64,000 nt of DNA from Burkholderiaceae bacterium (GTDB taxonomy: Bacteria > Pseudomonadota > Gammaproteobacteria > Burkholderiales > Burkholderiaceae_C). A model generated the notes under the pieces. The model did no database searches. It was not told the DNA's origin and saw only the letters and a list, made by a program, of their open reading frames with translations. The stretch is from NCBI GenBank assembly GCA_030123545.1, contig CP126124.1, positions 2,542,001-2,606,000 on the forward strand, written 5' to 3'. The number at the start of each line of letters is the position of its first letter. Positions within the stretch are counted from its first letter, which is position 1. This document shows positions 18,626 to 27,045 of the stretch, one piece after another. A program made the translations under genes and the position numbers.

Positions 18626-19678
18626 TTAGGCCATTTGCCCAATCGCAGACTGTTTTTTATGCTTCTGTTTCGATAGCGTCAGCGCGGTGTCCTCGATCAT
18701 GTCCTCCTGGCCGCCGACGCAGCCGCGCCGACCCATCTCGACCAGGATTTCGCGCGCCGGCACGCCGTACTTGGCTTCGGCGCGCTTGGCGAACAGCAGG
18801 AAGCTGCCGTACACGCCAGCGTACCCGAGCGTCAGCGCGTCGCGGTCGATGCGGATCGGAAAGTCCATGATCGGCACCACCAGGTCCTCGGCCACGTCCT
18901 GGATCTTGAACACGTCCACGCCGGTTTCCACGCCCATCAGGTCCAGCACCGCCACTAGCACCTCCATCGGCGTGTTGCCGGCGCCCGCGCCCAGACCAGC
19001 AGACGCAGCGTCGATGCGGTTCGCGCCCGCCTCTATCGCGGCGATCGAGTTGGCCACGCCCATCGCCAGGTTGTGGTGGCCGTGAAAGCCCAGTTCCGTC
19101 TCGGGCTTCAGGGCCTGGCGCACCGCGCCGAGCTTCTCGGTCACGTCGCGCGGCAGCATGTGGCCGGCCGAATCGGTGATGTAGATGCAGTTGGCGCCGT
19201 AGCCTTCCATCAGCTTGGCCTGACTGACCAGTCCTGACGCGCTGTTCATGTGGCTCATCATCAGGAAGCCGACCGTGTCCATCTCCATCTTGCGCGCCAG
19301 CGTGATGTGCTGCTCGGAGACGTCGGCTTCGGTGCAGTGGGTCGCGACGCGGATGGTGTGCACACCGAGTTCGCGCGCCATCTTCAGGTGGTCGACCGTG
19401 CCGATACCCGGCAGCAGCAGCGCGCTGACCTTGGCCCGCTTCATCAGCGGAATCACGGCGCCGAGGTACTCCTCGTCGCTGTGCGCCGGAAAGCCGTAGT
19501 TGACCGACGAGCCGCCGAGGCCGTCGCCGTGCGTGACCTCGATCAGCGGCATGCCCGCCTGGTCCAGCCCCTGCGCAATGGTCTTCATATGCTCCAGCGT
19601 CATCAGGTGGCGCTTGGGGTGCATGCCATCGCGCAACGTCATGTCGTGCAGCGTGATCTTCTTGCCCTTGAGTGTCAT
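18626..19678 (-). CDS. dmpG: 4-hydroxy-2-oxovalerate aldolase
   Basis: The last carbon-cleaving step of catechol meta-cleavage: it splits 4-hydroxy-2-oxovalerate into pyruvate and acetaldehyde. The 350-residue TIM-barrel enzyme has HDMTLRDGMHPKRH at the N-terminus (metal-binding Asp), GFHGHHNLAMGVANS with the metal-binding histidines, and the C-terminal RGCVGGQEDMIED. It works as a complex with DmpF, to which acetaldehyde is channelled. The gene is 11 bases behind dmpF and is the last gene of the second phenol transcription unit. Confidence 0.97.
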   Translation of the reverse strand: MTLKGKKITLHDMTLRDGMHPKRHLMTLEHMKTIAQGLDQAGMPLIEVTHGDGLGGSSVNYGFPAHSDEEYLGAVIPLMKRAKVSALLLPGIGTVDHLKMARELGVHTIRVATHCTEADVSEQHITLARKMEMDTVGFLMMSHMNSASGLVSQAKLMEGYGANCIYITDSAGHMLPRDVTEKLGAVRQALKPETELGFHGHHNLAMGVANSIAAIEAGANRIDAASAGLGAGAGNTPMEVLVAVLDLMGVETGVDVFKIQDVAEDLVVPIMDFPIRIDRDALTLGYAGVYGSFLLFAKRAEAKYGVPAREILVEMGRRGCVGGQEDMIEDTALTLSKQKHKKQSAIGQMA

Positions 19679-19689
19679 CGTCGTTCTCC

Positions 19690-20604
19690 TTAAGCTGCCA
19701 CGGGTTCGAGCCGGAGCTTGCCGGCCAGCAACTCCTCGGCAAACATTTCGGCGGTGCGCGCGGCGGCTGCCGTCATGATGTCTAGGTTGCCGGCGTACTT
19801 GGGGAGGTAGTCGCCCAGGCCCTCGACCTCCATGAAGACCGAGACGCGCTTGCCGTCGAACACCGGGCCGTTGACCAGTTTGTAGCCGGGCACGTACTTT
19901 TGCACCTCGGCGATCATGTCGTGGATGCTTTTCGTGATCGCGGCTTGGTCGGGCTCGTCCTGGGTCAGGCAGTGCACGGTGTCGCGCATGATCAGCGGCG
20001 GCTCGGCCGGGTTGATGATGATGATGGCCTTGCCTTTCTTGGCGCCGCCGACCTTCTCGACCGCGCCGGCGGTGGTGCGGGTGAATTCATCGATGTTCTT
20101 GCGCGTGCCCGGGCCGACCGAGCGGGAAGAGACGGTGGCGACGATCTCGCCGTAGGCGACCGGCTGCACGCGGCTGACGGCGGCCACCATCGGAATCGTC
20201 GCCTGGCCGCCGCAGGTGACCATGTTGACGTTCATCTCGCGCCGGCCGACATGCTGCTTCAAGTTCACCGGGGGCACGCAGTACGGGCCGATCGCCGCGG
20301 GCGTGAGGTCGATCATCATCGCGCCCTGCGCGGTCACCTTGCGCGAGTTCTCGGCGTGCACGTAGGCGCTGGTGGCGTCGAACACGATCTGCACGCCATC
20401 CGCCTTCATATGCGGGACCAGGCCGTCGACGCCTTCGGCCGTGGTCTTGATGCCCATCTCGCGGGCGCGCTTCAAGCCGTCCGAAGTCGGGTCGATGCCG
20501 ACCATCCACACGGGTTCCAGCACTGGGCTTCGCTGCAGCTTGGCCAGCAGATCGGTGCCGATGTTGCCGGGGCCGATCAAGGCGCATTTGATTTTTTTCG
20601 TCAT
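19690..20604 (-). CDS. dmpF: acetaldehyde dehydrogenase (acylating)
   Basis: Converts acetaldehyde, CoA and NAD+ to acetyl-CoA, closing the meta-cleavage pathway. The 304-residue protein has the N-terminal NAD fold ALIGPGNIGTDLL and the catalytic cysteine in NMVTCGGQATIPMV. It ends with the C-terminal region that packs on DmpG. The start is the ATG complementary to 20602-20604 (MTKKIKCALIG), with GGAG at a spacing of 8; an upstream in-frame start would add three residues. Confidence 0.97.
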   Translation of the reverse strand: MTKKIKCALIGPGNIGTDLLAKLQRSPVLEPVWMVGIDPTSDGLKRAREMGIKTTAEGVDGLVPHMKADGVQIVFDATSAYVHAENSRKVTAQGAMMIDLTPAAIGPYCVPPVNLKQHVGRREMNVNMVTCGGQATIPMVAAVSRVQPVAYGEIVATVSSRSVGPGTRKNIDEFTRTTAGAVEKVGGAKKGKAIIIINPAEPPLIMRDTVHCLTQDEPDQAAITKSIHDMIAEVQKYVPGYKLVNGPVFDGKRVSVFMEVEGLGDYLPKYAGNLDIMTAAAARTAEMFAEELLAGKLRLEPVAA

Positions 20605-20677
20605 GAAAGTCACTCCATAAAAATAAGAGCCGAAACTACCGGTACGGCATCAACCTTGCTGCCCGTTCGAGCAAAAC

Positions 20678-21472
20678 TCAAGCAATCGCACGCACCACCC
20701 CGCCGTCGACCCGCAATGCGGCACCGGTGGTCGCCGAGGCCTGCGCGCTGCAGACATAGGCGATCATGGCCGCGACCTCGTCGGGAGCCGCGAAACGCCG
20801 GATCACCGACGAGGGCCGCGCGCTGCGGAAGAACTCGCGCTCGAACGTCGCGTTGTCCATGCCTTGGTCGGCCGCGAGCGCGGCAACGAAATCCGCCACG
20901 CCTTCGGATGCCGTCGGTCCGGGCAGCACGCTGTTGACCGTCACGCCGGTGCCGGCCAGCGTCTCGGCCAGGCCGCGCGCGACCGCAAGCTGGGCGGTCT
21001 TGGTCGTGCCGTAGTGGATCATCTCGGTCGGGATCTGCAGCGCCGACTCGCTGGACACGAACACGATGCGGCCCCAGTTGCCGGCGCGCATGCCGGCCAC
21101 GTAGTGGCGCGCAAGGCGCACGCCGCTCAGAACGTTGACCTCGAAGAAGCGCAGCCAGTCGGCGTCGGTGATCTGCTCGAACGGCCTGGGCTCGAAAATG
21201 CCGAGGTTGTTGACCAGGATGTCGGCCTGTGGCAGCGCGGCGATGAGCGCGCCGGCGCCGGCCGCGGTGCCGAGGTCGGCGGCCACGCCGCGCACGTCAG
21301 CGCGCGGCAGTTCGCGCCTGAGACGCGCCACCGCGGCCTCGACGTCCGCTGCCCCGCGGCCGTTGAGCACCACTGCCGCGCCCTCCGCGGCCAATGCCTT
21401 CGCGCTCGCGTAGCCGATCCCCTTGGTCGAGCCGCTGACCAGCGCAACCTTGCCATTGATGCCGTAATCCAT
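20678..21472 (-). CDS. short-chain dehydrogenase/reductase
   Basis: A 264-residue SDR oxidoreductase. It has the cofactor loop SGSTKGIGYASAKAL near the N-terminus, NNLGIF, the catalytic serine in VFVSSESALQ and the YGTTK tyrosine/lysine pair, and a C-terminal RVDGGVVRAIA. The substrate is unknown. It sits between the fused oxidoreductase gene and dmpF, with 73-base gaps on both sides, in an operon for catechol breakdown where no SDR step is known. It might act on a dihydrodiol, an alcohol side product or a ring substituent; this is inference. Confidence 0.9.
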   Translation of the reverse strand: MDYGINGKVALVSGSTKGIGYASAKALAAEGAAVVLNGRGAADVEAAVARLRRELPRADVRGVAADLGTAAGAGALIAALPQADILVNNLGIFEPRPFEQITDADWLRFFEVNVLSGVRLARHYVAGMRAGNWGRIVFVSSESALQIPTEMIHYGTTKTAQLAVARGLAETLAGTGVTVNSVLPGPTASEGVADFVAALAADQGMDNATFEREFFRSARPSSVIRRFAAPDEVAAMIAYVCSAQASATTGAALRVDGGVVRAIA

Positions 21473-21545
21473 GCCCGTTATCTCCGTGAAGCCAATGCAC
21501 GGTCCCTGCATGGCGCTGTAGTGCTGTACAGACCGTTGCGCACGC

Positions 21546-24500
21546 TCATGCCGATGTCGGTGTCCACACCATCGACGCAGGCCGAGCCTGCTCCACCGTG
21601 GACACCGGATTCGCAAACGCCTGTAAGCACCTCTCGCGCAGGACCCGGGCGCTGGCAATGTTCTGGTCCTTCACATGGCCGTAGCCCCGAATCTCGTCCG
21701 GCACGCTCGCCAGCGCGACCGCGGCAGCGTGGTTGGCCGGCGCCAGGCTGGCGCAGATCGTGTCGAGATCGTTGACATAGTCTTCGATCAACTGGCGCTC
21801 CTGGTGCCGCTCCTCGGTCTTGCCGAAGACATCGAGCGCGCCGCCGCGCAACCCCTTGAAGCGGGCCAGCCACTTGAAGGCCGTGCCCATCCACGGGCCG
21901 AACTGACGTTTGATCAGGTGTCCGGTGACCGGATCGCGCTTGGAAATGGTGGGCGGCGCCAGGTTGTACTTGACGCTGTAGCCGTTCGGAAACATCGCGT
22001 CGAGTTGGGCCAGGAACGCCGGGTCGGTGTGAAGTCGCGCCACTTCGTACTCGTCTTTGTACGCCATCAGCTTGTACAGGTAGCGGGCCGCCGCTTCGGC
22101 CAGAGCGCTCTGGCCGGATACGGCCTTCGTTTCCGCCGCGAGGACGCGCCTGATCACCTCCACATAGCGCCTGGCATAGTCTTCGTTCTGGAATGTGATC
22201 AGTTCGGGGACCCGCACCTCGAGCAAGCGCCGCGTTTCCCCCTGCGCGCCCACCGCGTCGATCATGGCGCGCGCGGCCGCCGACAGCGGCCGTGCCTCGA
22301 CCCTGGCTGCGTACTTAGCGATCTCCGCCAGCACGAAGTCACGATCGACCACCGCCATGCGACCCCAGCGGAACGCCGCAAGGCTCTGCTCGATGCCCAC
22401 GCCCGATTCACGGATGGCCGCCTCAATCGACTCTGCCTTCAGCGGGATCGTCCCCGCCTGGTACGCCACGCCGACCATGAAGTTGTTGGTCGCCATCGCG
22501 TCGCCGAACAGACCTTCAGCCAGCGCCTGCCCATCCAGGTACACGTTGTCGGCCTTGCGGGTGATTCGATCGATGCCGGCGGTGAGGTTCGGCACTACGG
22601 GGAAGAACACCTTGCGGTCTTTCACCATCTGCCCGGTCGGCGCCTGCGTGGTCGACACCACCGCGATCGTCCGCTGGGGCAGGCACTTGTCGAGGTTCTT
22701 CGGATCCGTCGCGTTCAGGATGTCGAAGCCGAGGTACAGGTCGCAGCGGCCATCGGAGATCTTGTTCGAGCCGCTGAACGGTTGGTGCGTGATCTTGAGG
22801 TCGGAGATCACCGCGCCGCCCTTTTGCGCCATACCAGTCTGGTCCAGCCCGATCACATGCTTGCCTTCGTGCCGCGCGGCGTTCGCGATCGTCGCGGCGA
22901 CTGTCACCGAACCTGTGCCGCCGATGCCCATGATGTGCACGCCGAAGCCGAGCGTGTCGTCGACCTTCTTCACAGGGTCGGGGAGCGCGCGCTCGAGCGC
23001 CGGGACGCGGCGGTTCATTTTCTTCTTCTTGCCGTTGCCGGCGGCGGCCGGCTCGGGCGTCGGCGTGATCGTCAGGAACGACGGGCAAAAGCCCTTGACG
23101 CAAGAGTAGTCCCTGTTGCACGACGATTGGTTGATGCGCGTCTTGCGGCCGAACTCGGTGGCCACCGGCTCGACGCTCATGCAGTTGGATTTGACGCCGC
23201 AGTCGCCGCAACCCTCGCAGACGCGCTCGTTGATGACGACCACTTCGGCCGGCTCTTCGGCCTTGCCGCGGCTGCGCGCGCGGCGCAACTCGGCCGCGCA
23301 TTCCTGATCGTGCACCAGCACCGTGGTGCCGGGAACCGCGGCGAGCGCGCGCTGCGCCTCGTCCATGCGATCGCGGTGCCAGGCCTCGGTGCCACCGGGC
23401 AGTCCGCTGATCTTCTCCGGGTGGTCACTGGTGACGATGACCTTCTTGACGCCGTTGGCGAGCAGTTCCGCGACCATCTTCGCCAGCGGCTCCTCGCCCT
23501 GAATTTGCTGGCCGCCGGTCATCGACGTATGGGCATTGCGCAGCACCTTGAACGTGATGTTTGCGTTGGTCGCGGCGCAGTAGCGGATCGCCAGACTGCC
23601 TGAATGGGCGTAGGTGCCGTCGCCCATGTTCTGGAAGATGTGCTTCGCGTCGGTGAACGGCGCCATGCCGATCCACTGTGCGCCCTCGGCGCCCATGTGC
23701 GTGCCCATCACGACGTTGCGGTCCATCCACATCGCCATCGTGTGGCAGCCGATGCCAGCCGAGACGATGCTGCCTTCGACCGCCTGCGTGCTGCTGTTGT
23801 GCGGACAGCCCGAGCAGTACCAGGCGGTACGCGCCGAGGTCGGCAGCTTCGCGCGCGCGTGGATCTCGTCAAGCCGCGCGAGCCACGCCTCGGCCGATTC
23901 GATGCGCGTCTTCTGCGACAGGCGCTTGGTCAAGGCCCGGCCGATTGCGTCGGATTCGAATTCGCCGTAGTGCGGCAGCAGTTCCTTCTCCTCGTCGTCG
24001 AACTTGCCGACGATGCGCGGCGCGTTGGCCTGCCCGTACAGCACGTTCTTCGCGAACATCTCGAGGAACGGTCGCTTCTCTTCAATGACAAAGATCTCCT
24101 TGAGGCCGCGCGCGAAGTCGCGCACGACGCCCGGCTCCATCGGGAACAGCATGCCCATCTTGAGGATGCGGATGCCGTAGCGGCGCAATGCGGCATCATC
24201 CAGGCCCAGCTCGAGGAAACACTGGCGCAGATCGTTGTAGGTCTTGCCGGCGGTGATGATGCCCAACCACGCGTCGGGGTTCTCGAACACGACGTGGTTG
24301 AGCTTGTTCGCCGCCGCGTAACGCTTGGCGATCTCGAGCCGGCGCGTGTACAGCGACTGCTCCATCTCCAACGCCTCGGCGCGCACGTTCATGCCAAGGT
24401 TCATGTGCGGCGTGAACGGCTTGCCGCCGAACGTCAGGTCGGGGGTGACGAACTGAAGCCGCTCCGGCGACACCTCGGCCGAGCCCGAGCCATCGGCGAT

Positions 24501-25109
24501 GTTGGTGACGATCTTCAGGCCGACCCAGAGCCCGGACAGACGCGACATCAGGTAGCCGTGCAGCCCGAAGTCGAGGATTTCCTGCACGTTGCCCGGATAC
24601 AGCGAAGGCATGCCGACGTGCATCAGCATCGGCTCACTCTGGCTGCACAGCGACGACGACTTGCAGCTCGGATCATCGCCGACCACCGCGAGCACGCCGC
24701 CGTTCTTGTCGATGCCGGTGTAGTTGGCGTGCTTGAGCGCGTCGCCGGATCGGTCCACCCCCGGAGCCTTGCCGTACCACATCCCGGTGACACCGTCGAA
24801 CTTCTGTTTCCCGACGGCATGCAGCATCTGCGTGCCCCATACCGCCGTGGCGGCGAGGTCTTCGTTGAGACCGTCGACGAAATGAATGTTCTGCTCGAGC
24901 AGCAGCTTTTGCTTCTTTAGCAATGCCTCGTCCAGCATGCCCAGCGGCGAGCCGCGATAGCCGGAGATGAACATGCCGGTGCGCAAGCCCCGGCGCGCGT
25001 CGGTGCGCACCTGGTCGAGCGTCAACCGCACCAGCGCGTCGATGCCGCCGAGGTGGACGGTGCCTTCTTCTTGCGTGAAGACGGTGCCGCTGTCCTGCTT
25101 GGATGACAT
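21546..25109 (-). CDS. fused 2-oxoacid (indolepyruvate-type) ferredoxin oxidoreductase
   Basis: A 1187-residue single-chain enzyme of the IorA-IorB fusion type. It should convert an aryl or alkyl 2-oxoacid, CoA and oxidised ferredoxin to acyl-CoA, CO2 and reduced ferredoxin. Domains in order are an N-terminal pyrimidine-binding ThDP domain (FISGYRGSPLGMLD), a second ThDP domain (NMGDGTYAHSGSLAIRY), a ferredoxin domain with CEGCGDCGVKSNC and a further CNRDYSC...FCPSF cluster, and a gamma-type domain (MGIGGTGSVTVAATIANAAR) with a long C-terminal extension. The start ATG (25107-25109) has GGGAG upstream. It lies 16 bases after dmpI, so it is firmly in the operon. The meta pathway has no such reaction; candidates are pyruvate from DmpG or an aromatic 2-oxoacid. 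Confidence 0.93.
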   Translation of the reverse strand: MSSKQDSGTVFTQEEGTVHLGGIDALVRLTLDQVRTDARRGLRTGMFISGYRGSPLGMLDEALLKKQKLLLEQNIHFVDGLNEDLAATAVWGTQMLHAVGKQKFDGVTGMWYGKAPGVDRSGDALKHANYTGIDKNGGVLAVVGDDPSCKSSSLCSQSEPMLMHVGMPSLYPGNVQEILDFGLHGYLMSRLSGLWVGLKIVTNIADGSGSAEVSPERLQFVTPDLTFGGKPFTPHMNLGMNVRAEALEMEQSLYTRRLEIAKRYAAANKLNHVVFENPDAWLGIITAGKTYNDLRQCFLELGLDDAALRRYGIRILKMGMLFPMEPGVVRDFARGLKEIFVIEEKRPFLEMFAKNVLYGQANAPRIVGKFDDEEKELLPHYGEFESDAIGRALTKRLSQKTRIESAEAWLARLDEIHARAKLPTSARTAWYCSGCPHNSSTQAVEGSIVSAGIGCHTMAMWMDRNVVMGTHMGAEGAQWIGMAPFTDAKHIFQNMGDGTYAHSGSLAIRYCAATNANITFKVLRNAHTSMTGGQQIQGEEPLAKMVAELLANGVKKVIVTSDHPEKISGLPGGTEAWHRDRMDEAQRALAAVPGTTVLVHDQECAAELRRARSRGKAEEPAEVVVINERVCEGCGDCGVKSNCMSVEPVATEFGRKTRINQSSCNRDYSCVKGFCPSFLTITPTPEPAAAGNGKKKKMNRRVPALERALPDPVKKVDDTLGFGVHIMGIGGTGSVTVAATIANAARHEGKHVIGLDQTGMAQKGGAVISDLKITHQPFSGSNKISDGRCDLYLGFDILNATDPKNLDKCLPQRTIAVVSTTQAPTGQMVKDRKVFFPVVPNLTAGIDRITRKADNVYLDGQALAEGLFGDAMATNNFMVGVAYQAGTIPLKAESIEAAIRESGVGIEQSLAAFRWGRMAVVDRDFVLAEIAKYAARVEARPLSAAARAMIDAVGAQGETRRLLEVRVPELITFQNEDYARRYVEVIRRVLAAETKAVSGQSALAEAAARYLYKLMAYKDEYEVARLHTDPAFLAQLDAMFPNGYSVKYNLAPPTISKRDPVTGHLIKRQFGPWMGTAFKWLARFKGLRGGALDVFGKTEERHQERQLIEDYVNDLDTICASLAPANHAAAVALASVPDEIRGYGHVKDQNIASARVLRERCLQAFANPVSTVEQARPASMVWTPTSA

Positions 25110-25125
25110 GTCGGCTCCCTCGCGT

Positions 25126-25317
25126 TCAGCGCCCGAGCGCCTTGGCCGACACGCCGGCGATGCCCCAGTTCTCCTTGGGCACGTCCTGGATCCAGACCCG
25201 CACGTTCTCCTTCGGCGCGTTCACGGCTTCGACCAGCGCCTGCGTCACCTTTTCGATGACGGCCCTCTTCTGCTCCTCGGTGCGGCCTTCGATCATGAAA
25301 ATCTGTGCAAACGGCAT
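25126..25317 (-). CDS. dmpI: 4-oxalocrotonate tautomerase
   Basis: Moves the double bond of 2-hydroxymuconate to give 2-oxo-3-hexenedioate in the oxalocrotonate branch. The 63-residue product becomes 62 residues after removal of Met, exposing the catalytic Pro1. Arg11 (in EGRTEEQ) and Arg39 (in NVRVWIQ) are conserved in the mature numbering. The hydrophobic Phe50 of the classical enzyme is Trp here (KENWGIAG). It follows dmpH by 93 bases and precedes the fused oxidoreductase by 16. Confidence 0.96.
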   Translation of the reverse strand: MPFAQIFMIEGRTEEQKRAVIEKVTQALVEAVNAPKENVRVWIQDVPKENWGIAGVSAKALGR

Positions 25318-25410
25318 GGCAACTCCTGAAGGTTCAATCGAAAAACGATGGCGCTGCTGGCACCGCTTCGCGCGCGGCGGACGGTGCCGGCACGCGCACG
25401 AAACGAGCGC

Positions 25411-26199
25411 TCAGACGAAGCGCATGGCGACCGTGCCAAGGTCCTGGAAGCGCACCGAGATTGCGTCGCCGGCGGCGACGGCGATCGCCTCGGTCACGCC
25501 GCCGGTCATGATGAAGCTGCCCGCGGAAATCTCCTGGCCGCGCGCGCCGAGGTGATTCGCCATCATCGCCACCGCAGCGGCCGGATGGCCAAGCACCGCG
25601 GCACCGGCGGCCATCGCGACGATCCGGCCGTTCTTCTCGAGCACGACGCCGAGTGTGCGCAGGTCCAGGTCGTCGACCCGGCGCGAACGCCCGCCGACGA
25701 CGAAGCGCGAGGCCGAGGTGTTGTCGGCGATCACGCTTTTCAGGTCGAACTTGAAATCGCGGTAGCGGCTGTCGATGATCTCGACCGCCGGCACGACGAA
25801 ATCGGTCGCCGCCAGCACCGCGCCAACGTGGCATCCCGGGCCCTTGAGCGGCGCCTTGGTGACGATGCAGATCTCGGCCTCGACCTTCGGATGGATCAGT
25901 TCGTCCATGCGGATCTCGCCGCCGTCCGGGCGCGCCATGTAGTCGCTGACGAAGCCGAAGCATGGGGTGTCGACTCCCATCTGCTTCATCTTGGCGAACG
26001 AGGTGAGACCGGCCTTCAGGCCCACCGTCCTGTGGCCGCGCGCCTCCTTGCGGCGACGGATTTCGTCCTGGATGTCGTAGGCGTCGGCCCAGTCCATCGC
26101 CGGATGGTCGTCGGTGATCTTGGTGACGTCGCGCGCCTCGAGCTCGGCGGCCTCCAGATGCGCGGCCAGCGCCTCGATGTCCTTGCGGTTCAGTGCCAT
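25411..26199 (-). CDS. dmpH: 4-oxalocrotonate decarboxylase
   Basis: Decarboxylates 2-oxo-3-hexenedioate to 2-hydroxypenta-2,4-dienoate and works as a complex with DmpE. The 262-residue protein has the family motifs VGLKAGLTS, VEAEICIVT and VVPAVEIIDSRYRDFKFDL, whose acidic residues bind Mg2+. It is homologous to dmpE. The start is the ATG at 26197-26199 (MALNRKDIEALAAHLE) with GAGG upstream; the frame is open for 18 further codons. It is 16 bases behind dmpE. Confidence 0.96.
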   Translation of the reverse strand: MALNRKDIEALAAHLEAAELEARDVTKITDDHPAMDWADAYDIQDEIRRRKEARGHRTVGLKAGLTSFAKMKQMGVDTPCFGFVSDYMARPDGGEIRMDELIHPKVEAEICIVTKAPLKGPGCHVGAVLAATDFVVPAVEIIDSRYRDFKFDLKSVIADNTSASRFVVGGRSRRVDDLDLRTLGVVLEKNGRIVAMAAGAAVLGHPAAAVAMMANHLGARGQEISAGSFIMTGGVTEAIAVAAGDAISVRFQDLGTVAMRFV

Positions 26200-26215
26200 G
26201 GTGTTGCCCTCGTGC

Positions 26216-26998
26216 TCAGATGAATCGCACCGAGGTGCTGCCCAGCCCGCCAACGGCGCAATGCAGGCTGTCGCCGGCTTTCACCGGAACCAGCGGCGAC
26301 TGCGAGCCCGACAGGATCACGTCGCCGGCCTTGAGCGCGATGCCGAGCCGCCCCAGCGTGTTCGCGAGCCAGGCCACCGCGTTCACCGGCGAGCCCTGCA
26401 CCGAAGCGCCGCACGAGGTGCTGACGATCTCGCCGTTCTTCTCGAGCACCATGCCGGCGAGCGCGAGGTCGATGTCGCGCGGGCTCTTGCGCGTGCCGCC
26501 GAGCGCGAACACGCCGCAGGAGGCATTGTCGGCCACCGTATCCTGAATCTTGATCTTCCAGTCTTTGATGCGCGAATCGACGATCTCGAAGCAGGGCAGC
26601 ACGCAGTCGGTCGCGCGCAGCACGTCGGCCGCCGTCACGCCCGGGCCTTCGAGGTCGCGCGACAGGATGAACGCAACCTCGGCCTCGGCGCGCGGCGCGA
26701 TCATCTTCGAGGCCTGAACCGCCTCGCCCTCGTTGAACACCATGCCCGAGAGCAGTTGGCCGAAGTCGGGCTGGTTCACGCCGAGCATGTCCATCACGGC
26801 TTGGCTCGTGACGCCGATCTTCTTGCCAACCACGACTTCTCCGGCATCGAGCCGGTGCTGGATCATCCGAAGCTGGATGCGGTAGGCGTCGTCGACCGTG
26901 ATCGAAGGCTCGCGGTCGCTCAAAGGCGCGACGGCCTCGCGTTGCATCAGGGCCTGGTACAGCTCGTCGCCGTAGCGCTGGATGGTGGATGAATCCAT
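26216..26998 (-). CDS. dmpE: 2-oxopent-4-enoate (2-hydroxypentadienoate) hydratase
   Basis: Adds water to 2-hydroxypenta-2,4-dienoate to give 4-hydroxy-2-oxovalerate. The 260-residue protein has VVGKKIGVTSQAVMDMLGV, APRAEAEVAFIL and LPCFEIVDSRIKDWKIK, matching the hydratase family and its metal-binding glutamates. The start at 26996-26998 (MDSSTIQRYGDELYQ) fits the family; an open extension upstream does not. It lies 47 bases after the MFS gene and 16 before dmpH. Confidence 0.96.
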   Translation of the reverse strand: MDSSTIQRYGDELYQALMQREAVAPLSDREPSITVDDAYRIQLRMIQHRLDAGEVVVGKKIGVTSQAVMDMLGVNQPDFGQLLSGMVFNEGEAVQASKMIAPRAEAEVAFILSRDLEGPGVTAADVLRATDCVLPCFEIVDSRIKDWKIKIQDTVADNASCGVFALGGTRKSPRDIDLALAGMVLEKNGEIVSTSCGASVQGSPVNAVAWLANTLGRLGIALKAGDVILSGSQSPLVPVKAGDSLHCAVGGLGSTSVRFI

Positions 26999-27045
26999 CT
27001 CGTGTGTCCGTGGTATGTGGTGTTTAGTGTAAAGAGGACCGCAAC

